A stretch of DNA of 64,000 nucleotides, taken from positions 26,809,954 through 26,873,953 of the forward strand of contig OZ024757.1 in NCBI GenBank assembly GCA_964016885.1, given 5' to 3'. Positions 1-12,000 of this stretch are shown piece after piece. Under the pieces are notes generated by a model. That model worked only from the letters and a program-made list of their open reading frames with translations. It was not told where the DNA came from and made no database searches. Within the stretch, counting starts at the first letter, position 1. The number at the start of each line of letters is the position of its first letter. The translations under genes were made by a program, and so were the position numbers. Source of the stretch: Eledone cirrhosa (taxonomy: Eukaryota > Mollusca > Cephalopoda > Octopoda > Eledonidae).

Positions 1-780
1 CTACCTACTTGTTTATCTATAGCTAACTATGTGTCTGTATTTACCAATGTATCTATCTTCGGACAACAACAAAACACAAATCCCAAAAGCAGTCAAAAGA
101 TAAACAGATAAATCAATACAATTTAGTGGATATATGTCTGATATTGATTAAAGATATGGAAGAAAATTATTGTAATTGATTTAAACAAATGAAAATGAAA
201 TGAGGGGATTGTCAGTGATAAGGGGAAGGTCAAAGAAAATTTGAGTAACCATCTGATCTAATCTAATCTGGTCGAGTTTACACTCACAAATAAGAACAAG
301 GGCTGCCCCTAGGAGCATTGGATTTGGTGCACTTCATATTTGTTTCGGTTGCTGAATATAATCAGGGGTTGCTGCTTCTCCTGAAGGTCAATAGTTCTCT
401 TCTAACTCGAGCACCTTTCCATTGTCAATTTGCATTGATCAGCTGCAAAGCCACATTGTTCTTAGAACCACTACACCAGTCTTTCGATGTGTGCAGCTGG
501 AAATACTGCCACCATTGATTTTGGCAGGATTTTCTTTTTAGATGGTCATTGACTTTTATGAGTTCTTCTGCCCTTTGTCAGGTTTTGTTTTTTGTCCTGC
601 AGGGTGTCCAAAATCAACCCCCTCACCAAGTAAATTTGGTGGGGTTGCCGGTTTAGTCACTGACAACCCAACCATGAAACAGGTTGTACTGGGTTATATG
701 TTACCAGTAGCACTCAAGAGTGATTTCAGTAACCAAGCATGTTTATGCAGAATGTTGTAAGCAAGGAATTATTAAAATAT
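1..780. other. Intergenic sequence, no recognised gene
   Basis: The first 300 bases are AT-rich and featureless. From about 300 to 770 the composition is more balanced, and short open frames exist on the plus strand, but none shows a recognisable domain or splice-flanked exon. It could be an old transposon UTR or unique sequence; I do not recognise it. Confidence 0.4.
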
Positions 781-781
781 T

Positions 782-1090
782 TTACCATCATCATCATCAT
801 CAACACCATTTATTTTCGATGTTTGCATGGGTTAGACGGGTTGTCATATTATGAGACAGGTTGGGTCAGGTGATCATGTCTTGTTCATACCTTTTATTAG
901 AATGCTGTTGAAGTGTGAACACCCTGCATATATAATCTACAAACAGCATTGTTAAAGTTTAATGAAGATCATCATCGTCGATTAACGTCTATCTTCCACG
1001 CTAACATGGGTTGGACGGGGTCTCTGGCTGGTTTTCCTTCATAACGCCAACCACATTTACAGTGTGTGCTGGGTAATTTTTGTCGAGAAG
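782..1090 (-). repeat. Two tails of the composite 48-bp-unit SINE
   Basis: Two fragments (about 782-900 and 968-1090) read on the minus strand as the constant tail seen across the window: a 'gtctaacccatgc' core followed by 'ggacgttaaa'-like sequence and a GATG/ATC simple repeat. The second also retains part of the 'actgtaaatgtggttggcgtta' junction. Both are 5'-truncated, as expected for retroposed copies. Confidence 0.65.
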
Positions 1091-1111
1091 ATATCAATTA
1101 TTATTGTTATT

Positions 1112-1300
1112 GGATTAGCAGTATCGTTATATAGTTATGGCCCTTTAGAGCCTGAGTTGAAATCCCGCGCAAGGTTAACTTTGCCTTTCATCCTTACGGG
1201 GTCGATAAAATAAAGCACCAGTAATGTACTGGGGTAATTGCTGTCGACTTTACCCTCTCCTCAAATTGCTGGCCTTGTGCCTATATTAGAAACCATTATT
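1112..1300 (+). repeat. tRNA-derived SINE, 'GTTTCTAC' family
   Basis: Plus-oriented copy of the commonest short repeat in the window. It contains a B-box-like 'gagttgaaatcccgc', the conserved body 'catccttacggggtcgata' and a terminal 'ttgctggccttgtgcc', then an (ATT)n tail. The same body recurs in both orientations, for example at 8265, 35817, 37128, 45975, 54430, 54597, 55465, 60045 and 60241. Likely mobilised in trans by a LINE. Confidence 0.8.
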
Positions 1301-1304
1301 ATTA

Positions 1305-1955
1305 TTATTTGAAAAAGTTAATCAAGGCATCACCGAAGAGGTAAATGCTTGTCTTCAGCCCTTTCAACCGCATCCACCACACAACCTCTTTTGCCATGGT
1401 CACCAGGCAGATAAAAACTGCCTGCCCTTCCCAGCTAAAGGAAGCCGGCGGGGCAATCCTTATGATGGACTCAGCTGACAGCCGGATCCATCCTACATAC
1501 AACAGCAGGTGTTCGACATAAACCCACAAGTCAGCAATGCTTGGACACTGGACAAGTGTGTGCAAGACAGTTTCGTGGCTCTGTGCGCATCTCAGACAGA
1601 CCTTGCTGACGGCACTTCCATGCATGTAGAGTTTATCTCGAACTGGCAAATCTCCCCGGTGGCACTGCCAGGCCAGGGATTTCTGGAAGTTGTCCATGGG
1701 ACCCGGCCTGAAAGTTCCCCTGAAGAGATTGGCTAGAGTGAATGGGCCTACTCTGAGTATGCGCCTGTAAATTGGGGGTGGGAAACTGGGAGAGGGCACT
1801 TGCCCTGGAGTTCAGGGTCACCATGGCTTTTTTAATGGGCTTTCTCCACGAGTGTCCCTCGGAAGTCTCCCCCTTCTTGGGGGAATTTTCCTTTATTATT
1901 GTTTTTTCTTTACACGCAGAAATGCCCATTTGTACTGTCCTGTGCTATCCTTAAT
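1305..1955 (-). pseudogene. LINE ORF2 C-terminal relic with zinc-knuckle region
   Basis: A minus-strand frame of 164 codons (1799 to 1305) shows the typical end of a non-LTR retrotransposon polyprotein: 'WQCHRGDLPVRDKL', then a CxxC...H...C knuckle ('CLRCAQSHETVLHTLVQC') and a hydrophobic 'LW' region, as in zf-RVT domains. The upstream sequence continues in another frame, so it is frameshifted as well as 5'-truncated. A related fragment in the opposite orientation lies at 55110-55310. No reverse-transcriptase core is present. The product is not functional. Confidence 0.7.
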
Positions 1956-2129
1956 GTCTACTTTACGTCAACCCTTGTGGTTAATAAAGGAAGCATTATT
2001 ATTATTATTATGATAAATTCCGACCTCACACGCTTACACCTCTCCAAGACAATGTCACTGGACCGAGACCTTTGGCGGTACTCAGTAATAGAGAAAACCC
2101 GCCTTACCTAAATACAAAGTAAAAAACCT

Positions 2130-2850
2130 ACTACAGTCAGTAGGCATCTCTATCAAAACACACCCCCGTCTCACCACCTCCACCCCATCCACACCGCCCC
2201 TTTCAATGTAAAGTTATGTTGATCCCACAACATCCAGGCCGAAACAAATGAGATCGTGTAGGTGTCACGACAAAAAAAACACACAGTCCACGCTGTAAAT
2301 GTGGCCGTGTAGGCAACACGGTAAAAACCTCCCAGCCCCACACTGTAAATGTGGTTGGTGTTAGGAAGGGCATCCAGCTGTAGAAAACCCGCCAGACAGT
2401 CCACACTGTAATGTGGCCGTGTAGGCAACACGGTAAAAACCTCCCAGCCCCACACTGTAAATGTGGTTGGTGTTAGGAAGGGCATCCAGCTGTAGAAAAC
2501 CCGCCAGACAGTCCACGCTGTAATGTGGCCGTGTAGGCAACACGGTAAAAACCTCCCAGCCCCACACTGTAAATGTGGTTGGTGTTAGGAAGGGCATCCA
2601 GCTGTAGAAAACCCGCCAGACAGTCCACGCTGTAATGTGGCCGTGTAGGCAACACGGTAAAAACCTCCCAGCCCCACACTGTAAATGTGGTTGGTGTTAG
2701 GAAGGGCATCCAGCTGTAGAAAACCCGCCAGACAGTCCTATGCGAGCAAGACAACCACTCTTGCCACCTCAAGTGGGAAAACCCCCGTCCAAACCCATGC
2801 AAGCGTGGAACACGGACGCTAAACCTGATGATGATGATGATGATAATCAC
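2130..2850 (+). repeat. Composite VNTR-SINE with a 112-bp higher-order repeat
   Basis: The tail core 'ttaggaagggcatccagctg' recurs with an exact 112-bp spacing, measured at 'gccagacagt' starting 2391, 2503, 2615 and 2727. Each 112-bp unit contains one 48-bp-type unit plus a piece of the constant tail. The final copy runs into the full tail and a (GATG)n tract at 2828-2850. Open minus-strand frames here simply follow the repeat and are not genes. Confidence 0.8.
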
Positions 2851-3044
2851 CATAAAACAATGGGTTATCTACTAGTAGCAACTGAAAGGAACAAACAATG
2901 ACATTTCAATATATTTAAATATATTTACTGAGACCGATTCTGTGGAGACAACAATGGGGTAACTGGCTGAAAAATTAAATACAATAGTTAGACTACTTCA
3001 TAACAACAAAACTGCTAAGTAGAAGTAAAGTGATGTATGTGACA

Positions 3045-3260
3045 ACTATAAATAGAAATGGCTTCTTTCACAAAACCACACATACACACACACACACACA
3101 TGAGTTGGTTCTTGGTTTGTTAGAGTAGTAACTCAACCTAAAATTAATTCATAATGGAAAAAAAAACCAGATGTGTGCCCCAGCATGGCCTCAGGCCAAT
3201 GACTGAAACCTGTCAAAGAATGAATATATATATATATATATATATATCAGTATGAAGGCG
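3045..3260. repeat. (CA)n and (TA)n microsatellites
   Basis: A (CA) tract near 3080-3100 and a (TA) tract at about 3222-3248 flank AT-rich sequence without coding potential. Confidence 0.7.
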
Positions 3261-3264
3261 GAAA

Positions 3265-3410
3265 AAAACAGCTACACCATTACTCACCAGAGTACTCGAT
3301 ACTTGGGGTAATAGAGTGGGTCCTGAATTTTTTTATATTACCCAAACGGCTGAGCTCGGATCTAGCTGTTGAAACAGCTGGAGCTCAGCCGTCGGGGTCC
3401 TTAATTTTTT
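3265..3410. repeat. Dispersed 'CTCACCAGAGTACTCGATAC' repeat
   Basis: This 140-bp stretch recurs at 24459-24590 and in part at 3775-3890 and 33075-33140. It carries an internal inverted segment ('gatctagctgttgaaacagc'). The copies are flanked by (TA)n or (CA)n. I do not recognise the family. Confidence 0.6.
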
Positions 3411-3472
3411 CACACACACACACACACATATATTTATATATATAATGTATATATCAACTGTTTATATATTTA

Positions 3473-3745
3473 TATCATCATTTAACTTCCATATTCCATG
3501 CTTGCATGAGTTAGACAGGTTGCCATGTCACACGACAAGTCAGGTTTGGAGACCACATCATGTTATGGATCTGTATTTCGGCTTGGTTTCTATAGTTGGA
3601 TGCCCTTCCTAATATATATATACACATAATATCATCCTCACTGTTTAACATAGATTTTCCATGACTGCATGGGTTAGATGGGTTGTCGTATTATGAGGCT
3701 TGACAGATCAGGTGACCATGTCTTTTTCACACAATCTGTTTGTAT
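3473..3745 (-). repeat. Two composite-SINE tails
   Basis: Two minus-oriented tails (3473-3615 and 3635-3745) carry the 'gcatgggttaga(t/c)gggttg' core and, in the first, 'ggttggatgcccttcctaat'. No 48-bp array is attached. Confidence 0.6.
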
Positions 3746-3899
3746 ATATATATGAATGAGGATAGAATCAGTTTGAAACTGGTCAGATCATTATTCAACA
3801 GTACTTGATACATGGGATAGTAGAGTATGGTTATATATCAAAGAGTCAGGACAGTGATGGCTGAGCCCCTGCTGCTCCAATGGCCAGTTCCATATATAT

Positions 3900-5180
3900 A
3901 TATATATCTGAAAATGTGTGTGTGTATGCTTTAATTCCTTTAAATCTTCATCAACACTCCTTCACTCCCACACTCATTAACACCCCCCCCCCCCCAGACA
4001 CATCCAAATCTCTCATATATAGATTCACACATCACAACACAACCTGATCTCAGTTTGACAATCGCCACCGCCACCGACGAATGCGAGAAAGTTCTCCAAG
4101 AAAGTTAACCAGGAATCTTTAAAATTCTTCCCACTGAAGTTAACAAAGAACTTACTAGATCTACCAACTTATAATATTATAAAGGTAAATCAAATTATTT
4201 AGAACTACAAGTGAAGTCATTCTTTTCCTTTTTTTCAAATATATAAATATATATATCCATCTGTAATTCATTAATATTTACATACACAAACACACATTCA
4301 CATCCATACAATCCATTTCCTATCTCAGCCATGTTGCTATAACAAGAAGTCTGTTTTCTGACCATAAGACCAAGTGAGTACTCGAAACATATTTGATAAT
4401 AGTTCATCTGTAGTGAATATACTTTAATGGGTTTACAGTTTAATGACAAATTCTGTGCTTCATTGATAATCTCTAAACAAGAATTTTTGTTGAACTGTAG
4501 ATTATATATATATGATGATGATGATGATATATATATATAAATATATATTTTTCCTACTATATCAAGCGTGAAACTAATAAATTTTCTTTTGTTATCTTAG
4601 CAATCTTGATTTTCTTTCTAGTGCATTGTATGGTTTTCAAAATTATTAAAATTTGTGTAATAATATATTTCTTTATTGTACTGTGTCATTAGCTTTATTT
4701 CTATTTGCCTTTTGCATATATACACACACACACAATACATTTATATATATATATATATATACATACATACATACATACACACACACACATTTATATATAT
4801 AGATATATCTGCTGGTTTTAATGAAAGGGAGACAAAGTACTCAATACCAGAATAGCATATTATAGTTTATTTACGCTGTTTCGATACCCTGTTAGTCTGG
4901 AGTTTCCTGATGTGTTGTTGGTTCTTCAGATAGGTGAAGACTAAAAACTAGACATATTATATATATATATATACAAACACGTACAATAGAGAGATAAACT
5001 ATAAATGTTTATGGATGCAGTCCATATGCAAGAATGCCATTTAAGTAGAATTACCGAGAATCACAATATAAATGTTGTAGTGCACCTGAGCACTGTACAC
5101 AATAATTTCATCATCATTATTATTATTATAAATTTATATTTAGTCTCTGACAAGCAAACAAACACTTGAAAATTCCCCAT
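3900..5180. other. AT-rich intergenic DNA with microsatellites
   Basis: No coding exon is recognised. It contains a C10 homopolymer near 3987, several (TA)n and (TACA)n tracts, and at about 4545-4700 a single-arm relative of the fold-back element found at 53140-53580 (shared 'cctactatatcaagcgtgaaac'). A fragment near 5075-5105 matches the LINE tail seen at 7420 and 9480. Confidence 0.5.
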
Positions 5181-5182
5181 AA

Positions 5183-5925
5183 ACTAGTATTTCATTTTAG
5201 TATGATATCAAATGTGAATGAAAAAACCCTTACTTAAATAGAAAATGTTAACAACAATTATTTTTTCTCCCTCGCATATAAAAAAAAGAAATAAAACCAA
5301 CTGTAATAGTTTTAAAAAAATCCCAGCAAAATTAATATTTCCTTTTTATAAGAAATTTTCTAATTTGATATTAAATCTGAATGAAACATTTACTTAACCC
5401 TTTAGCATTTTAACCAGCTGTATCTGGCCAGAATTCTCTCAACTCCTTCTGTTCAAACTTATGTTAAGGTATTGATCTCAAAATAAATAATATTGAAATC
5501 TTGTGAGATAAAATATTTACCCTGAAAATACAATAGTAAATATAGAGTAATGTAAAATCATCACTGACGTCATCATTTTTTCGTCCACTTTTCCATATTA
5601 GCATGGGTTGAATGGGATACCTTTGAAACTAGTTTTATGGCTTGGTGCCCTTCTTGATGCTAACCCTTTCAGTTGCCTCATACGGCACTCGGGAGTACAC
5701 TGTATCTATTCTAAAAACCCAGGATACGTAAAAATGTTTTACAACTATTTTTTCCTTCCTCTCTCTCAAACATAAAATAAGAAAATGAACTGCAATAGTT
5801 TAAAATACCTCCAAAAACTAGTATTTCATTTTATAAGAAACTTTCTAGTTTGGTGTTGAATTAGAATGATAGACCCCTACTTAAATGGAAAATGGTAAAA
5901 GTACTTTTTTTCCCCTTCTCTCTTG
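5183..5925. repeat. Three diverged direct repeats downstream of GUK1
   Basis: Copies near 5183, 5328 and 5812 share 'tttcattttataagaaact' followed by a short stretch and 'cttacttaaatagaaaatg'. A TTAA-type MITE lies between copies two and three. The block lies immediately beyond the GUK1 stop codon on the minus strand and may include its 3' UTR. Confidence 0.5.
5394..5565. mobile_element. TTAA-bounded MITE, right end lost
   Basis: Starts with 'ttaaccctttagcatttt' and runs through the family's body ('aattctctcaactcc', 'aaggtattgatctcaaaat'), ending at 'gagtaatgtaaaatc' without the right terminal repeat. Full copies lie at 16392 and 52311. Confidence 0.7.
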
Positions 5926-5974
5926 GTGAAACCTCTGGTGTTGGACATTCAAGACATTTTGGCAGCATCAAGAT

Positions 5975-5995
5975 TCACTTCAGCTTATCAATGTC
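5975..5995 (-). CDS. GUK1: GUK1 terminal coding exon
   Basis: The acceptor 'tattttacag' precedes 21 nt encoding DIDKLK and a TGA stop (5977-5975). It is phase 0, matching the donor of the 6549-6464 exon. The 3' UTR continues to lower coordinates, but I could not fix its end. Confidence 0.85.
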   Translation of the reverse strand, partial: DIDKLK

Positions 5996-8892
5996 CTGTA
6001 AAATAAAACAAAACATTAACATATTAACAATTAATGCAAAATAATTATTTATTTGGAAGATTCTGAAATTGTTCATGACATTGGTAACAGGAAAACAACT
6101 AAGTACGTTTGTTAAGAATAACATGTCTGAGTACAACAACAAGTGTTTTAACCTCTTCAGTGCCGTAGATGAGATAACTCATCCTAACATGTATGCATTC
6201 CAGTGTCACGGGCGAGTTAACTCATCCTAACATGCTTGAATTCTTTTCCAACAGTTCATAACTTCAAAGTTATGAACTCGTTTCCAACAATTCATAACTT
6301 CAAAGCTAGATGGGGTTACTAGTTTATTGATGTGACCTTTCTCAATCATTCAGATATGAGTTGTTAATAAATGTCTGTTTAAAAAATTAGTCATTTTACT
6401 GAAAAAAAAAAAAAACAGGTACAGAGGCTGACAGTACGTTGAAGGTGAGCTCTGTTACCTTACCTCCTGAAGTATTTCTTTTAACTTTTCATAAGCTTCA
6501 TCACATTTGTCATTTACAATAATATGGTCGTAGACATTCGGCTCCTTGGCTGAGAGGAGACAGAAAATAAATAAGAAATAATTAGCGCATTATAAACATG
6601 ATATTATACAGGTGTGATTGTAGGGGAGGGGTAAAAAGAGGCAGGTATGGTTGTGAGGCTAATAAAAGAGAACAGAAGAAGTTGGCTGTTAGATTAATGT
6701 GGACAGGAAATATATAAATAAAATAAGAAATATTTAGTGCAATATAAACAAGACATTATACACTCTAACAAGTAACGTTACTCCAAATACCCTTCGGAGG
6801 AACCCCAGTCGCACATACACACAGGCACACACATATACGTCAGTGTGTTGAAAAATATTCTAGTACTTACAAAATTCTATGGCTTCATTTGCTGTAGCCA
6901 ACCGTTTCTTCAGAGATTCCTCAGTTTCAGTTTTTCTGCCCCTCAATCTCTTTTCCTGTAACAAATCAAAACAATTTAATCAGTGATTATTGGTATCGTG
7001 TACGTGTGTGCGTCAGTGTGTATGAGTTGGTGTGTATGTGTGTGTGAAGGTATGTGGCTTTGTGGTTAGGGTATTCAGCTCGTGATCATATGGTTGTGAG
7101 TTCGATTCCCGGTGACCTGCTGTGTCCTTGAGCAAGACACTTTATTTCACATTGCTCCAGTTCACTCAGCTGGCAAAAATGAGTTGTATCTGTAATTCAA
7201 AGGGCCAGCCTTGTCACATTCTGTGTCAATGCTGAATCTCCCTGAGAACTACGTTAAGGGTATGAGCAAGTTGTTCCGTTGATCAAATCAACTGGAACAC
7301 TCGTCGTCGTAACCGACGGAGTGCCCTCGTGTGTGTGTGTGTGTAGGTGGGAAGATGTATACATAGATATATCCGTGTTGATGTGTAGTTGTATATATAA
7401 TAATAATAATGAAATTATTGTGTACAGTGCTCAGGTGCACTACAACTCATCAAAGGTGCATGTATAGTACATAGAATAATGTACAAATGTCAGGAAAATG
7501 AACAGTGTATGAGTCATGATATAATAACAATAACAATAATGAAATATTGTGTACAGAGCCCAGGTGCACCGCAACTCATCAAAAAAGTGCATGTACAGTA
7601 CATAGGGCAATGCACAAACATCAGTAAAATGAACAGTGCACGAGTCATGATACACACGTGTGCATGTGTATGGAAAGGGTACATCAGGTGTAGTTTTGGC
7701 GTATTTCGGGAAGCATGAGTGTCTTAAAGGATGCAGTGTCTCGGCAGCTAACAATTGACGCAGGGTGTGAATGTAAATGTGTATAACCATGATTTCTTAA
7801 ATGTTAAATGACTGAGAGCACAAGGTGCTAGGTTGTCGGAGAGCTAACCCTCTAACTACCACCAGTACTTATTGTCTACTGAGTGAACCAGAGATTGTCA
7901 TGTCTTTGACACGGTTGAAGAGTCCTCCCAACTCTTTGTTTGGCAAGTTATCTATGGTTGGATGTCCTTCCTATTACTAATCACTTTATAGTAAAAGAGC
8001 AAATATATATATATATGAATGTATGTATAGTATATTTGGCAATATTCCGTATGTTTAATTAAAAACATACGGTATATTGCCAAATTTACTATACATACAT
8101 TCATGTATACATCGCTATTTCAGAGTACCAATCCTAATATATATATATATATATATTCATTAGTTAAGCAAAACAAGACCTCAAATTTCACAAGGAAGAC
8201 ATTATTAAAAGATTGTCAACATAGTTTTAGTTTAATGTAAGGAATGTAAAGAATAATAATAATTGTTTCTACTTTAGGCACAAGGCCAGCAATTACCCAG
8301 TACATTACTGGTACTTTATTTTATCGACCCCGTAAGGATGAAAGGCAAAGTTAACCTCGGCAGGATTTGAACTCAGATCATAATACTAATAATGTCCGTT
8401 TACAATTGTTTTGCTACCCCATATAATGTTTCTGGATCAAATAATTATAGATCATTATTGATCTGGTTCAGTTGAAGATAATTAACTTAGGTAAAATTGG
8501 AGGAGTTCATCGGAACTTCAAAAGGAATATATATTAAGGTAAAAAAAGATGGTTACATGAATGTAATGTTCCATATATTGGTATTTCACTATGGTGTCCT
8601 GGGTATATCTATTGTCTGCCATAGGCGAGCAATATTCTTCTGTCGAGGCTGCATTATGTGAGATCTGCCTATGGGTAACAAGTAACATATTGCACATTGA
8701 GCACATGCCTTTACGCTTTGGCTTCTAACTAATTCACCAATCTCTCTTCTCCTCTCCTATCTCCATCTCTCTCTTTAAGATTGCTTACTCTTGAACTGTG
8801 TATATATATATAAACAGTGTATCCCCCCAAAAATGTATACAAACTTCAACTGCATACTAATTATAGTAAGTATATATATTTCTTGGAACACC

Positions 8893-8929
<37 letters not shown>

Positions 8930-8979
8930 CAATGATGATGATGATATATATTTGTTCTTTTACTGTAAAGTGATTAGTA

Positions 8980-9022
<43 letters not shown>

Positions 9023-12000
9023 TACTTATAGTCTGTGGTGTTGAAGCTGGGGAGACTACTAATCATGGGAGTACTCAATGCAAGGGGAGATGCCCAGTGG
9101 GTATAGAAATATGTAAAATGCAGATCGTGGTGACAAGCGGTTTCGGCTTGCGTGTTCAGCGGTCAGGATTTTACATAACTCTCTCTCTCTCTCTTTATAC
9201 ATATAGATATGACACAAACAAAATAAACACCACAATATACTGACCAGGTCATCAAGAGATGGTGGTTGTACAAATATATATCTTGCATTCAGATCAGTAT
9301 TTTTGATACTTTTAACTCCATTGATTTCTACTTCCAGAATACATATCCGACCTGTTTTTTGGATCTTTTCAACAGCATCTTTACTGAAGAAGAAAAAAAC
9401 CAAACAAGAAAAAGATGTATTTAGCTAGTACAATTGTGAACTGGCAGAGTCAGTAATAATAATGAAAATTATTGTGTACAGTGCTCAGGTGCACTACAAC
9501 TCATCAAAGGTGCATGTATAGTACATAGAATGATGTAGAAATGTCAGGAAAGTGAACAGTGTATGAGTCATGATATACACACAGATACATGTGAGCATGT
9601 GTATGGAGCGCGAATATCAGGTGTAGTGTTGCCGAATTTTGAGAAGCATGGAATTTTTGAAGGATGCAGTGTCCTGACAGGTAACAACTGATGCAGATAG
9701 TTTGTTCCATGCTTCAGCAACTCTGACCATGAAAAAATGTTTCCGAAAGTCATGGGAGCTGTACTGTTTTCTGATTTTGTAAAAATGTCCATGGGTGTTA
9801 GACATATGGAATTCAAAAAGGTGCTCAGGGTTGTGTTGGCAAGAAGGTTAATGATTTTGTCGGTGTCTATCAAGTCAGTTGCTAGACGTCGGAGCTTTCA
9901 TGTTTTTTTATTTGGGCTCTCTGCATCAGGAATGGATTAACCATTAAGCAAAATAAGCAGCCAAAATGGGGTTTCTTTAAAGGGTTTTTGAAGTAACGTT
10001 ACTCGATAGAGTGCGTAGCTCAGAGATCAGAGAGTCACTCCAGATAGAGCTGCTACTTCTCTGGGCATGTGGTTAGAATGTCTCAGGAAAAAAATTACTG
10101 GACAGATTTTATGGGCAAAACTAACTGGCAGGAGATCCAGAGTTAGACCATGAGCAAGATGGTTGGATAACATCCAAGAGCTTGGCTAGTTTTGCTTGGA
10201 GGATCCAGCCTGATCAGTTGGAGACGGTTGCTTCTGACAGGACCCACTGGAAGGAGTGTTTCAGGACTCTGCCCCACAACCCTCTCAGGAATAAGTGGGT
10301 GAAGAAGAAGAAGAATAAGCACATGTGTAGAGCATCAAGGGAAGTGGGGCAACATTTTATGAAAACCAAATGTATGTGACTTGAAAAACACAATTTTTTT
10401 TACCAAGTACTCACCTTGTGCCATAATAATTGCCAGAAAATGAAGCATTTTCTAAAAAGATTTTATTCTTTATCATTTTTTCAAATTCGTTATGAGTGAT
10501 AAAGTGGTAATCTGAAAGACATTTGTATAGATTATGTATATATATATATATATATATATATGCGTGTGTGCATATAATAATTATGATGACATATATATGT
10601 AAGTGAGATACAGACCTCCCAGCCTGTCTGGGAGGTCTGTAGTCCCCACTTCAGTACAACTCGGTCCGTGAAAACCTGTCCAACCCTTGCTAGCAGGGAA
10701 AGCAGATGTTTAATGATGTTATTATCCTCTCTCCCACATTCCATACACCCTAACACTCCACCCTTCACACCACTCATGCCTCAGCCTCTAGTCCATAGTG
10801 TAGAGCGGTCGTGTTAGTATCACAACAAAAACCTCCCAGTCCACACTGTAAAGTGGTCATTATGCTACCATGACAAAAACCTCCCAGCCCACACTGTAAG
10901 GTGGTCGTTATGCTACCATGACAAAAACCTCCCAGTCCACACTGTAAAGTGGTCGTTATGCTACCATGACAAAAACCTCCCAGTCCACACTGTAAAGTGG
11001 TCATTATGCTACCATGACAAAAACCTCCCAGCCCACACTGTAAAGTGGTCGTTATGCTACCATGACAAAAACCTCCCAGTCCACACTGTAAAGTGGTCGT
11101 TATGCTACCATGACAAAAACCTCCCAGTCCACACTGTAAAGTGGTCATTATGCTACCATGACAAAAACCTCCCAGTCCACACTGTAAAGTGATCGTTACG
11201 GTACCACGATGAAAAGCACCCAGTCCACACTGTAAAGTGATCGTTACGGTACCACGATGAAAAGCACCCAGTCCACACTGTAAAGTGATCGTTACGGTAC
11301 CACAATGAAAAGCACCCAGTCCACACTGTAAAGTGATCGTTACGGTACCACAATGAAAAGCACCCAGTCCACACTGTAAAGTAGTCATTACTGTACCATG
11401 ATAAAAAGCACCCAGTATTCACTGTAAATATGGTTGGCATTAGGAAGGACATCCAGCTGTAGAAACCAAGCCAGAATCAGTTCTGTATGAGCAAGACAAG
11501 GTTACCTGACTTGACTTGCTTCAAACGGGACAGCTTGTCAAACCCATGCTAGTGTGGAAAAATGGACATTAAACGATGATGATGATGGTGGTGATGGTGA
11601 CAATACACACACACACACTTATAAACACTTTGACTCTTTCGTTTTAATTGAAAGACACTGCTGATAATTTTCAAATCATGCCAACAGGGACAGACAGGTA
11701 CACCCAACAATGTACTGTCAGGTGTTACTCTTTACGGCCACCTTCCCTCCCCCACTCAACAAGCAACATATAACCAATCCCCTCCCCCTCCCCTACCTGG
11801 CCAAGGACACAACGAGCCACTCAAACTCATTTTCAAAGTCGTAGTGAAAACCCTTGCCTTACCTTTGCCATCGACTTCGCCAGGTCGTGGATTTCTTGTT
11901 GTGTCTGCAATAGGAAAAAGATCAAAAGAATTATATAGGTAGGTTAGAGAGCTAGATTAGAGAGGTAGGTTATATAGGTAGGTTAGAGAGGTAGATTAGA

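Noticed and set aside
318..760. Two plus-strand frames of 66 and 72 codons
   Set aside because: No domain, no splice context, unrelated to each other; could be an old transposon. Not called as genes.
1509..1736. Plus-strand frame of 75 codons
   Set aside because: Shadow of the LINE zinc-knuckle relic on the minus strand.
10774..11388. A 204-codon repeat protein frame ([12 protein letters not shown]…)
   Set aside because: 48 bp equals 16 codons, so any stop-free unit gives a periodic peptide. The same unit reads in other frames and on the other strand at other loci.
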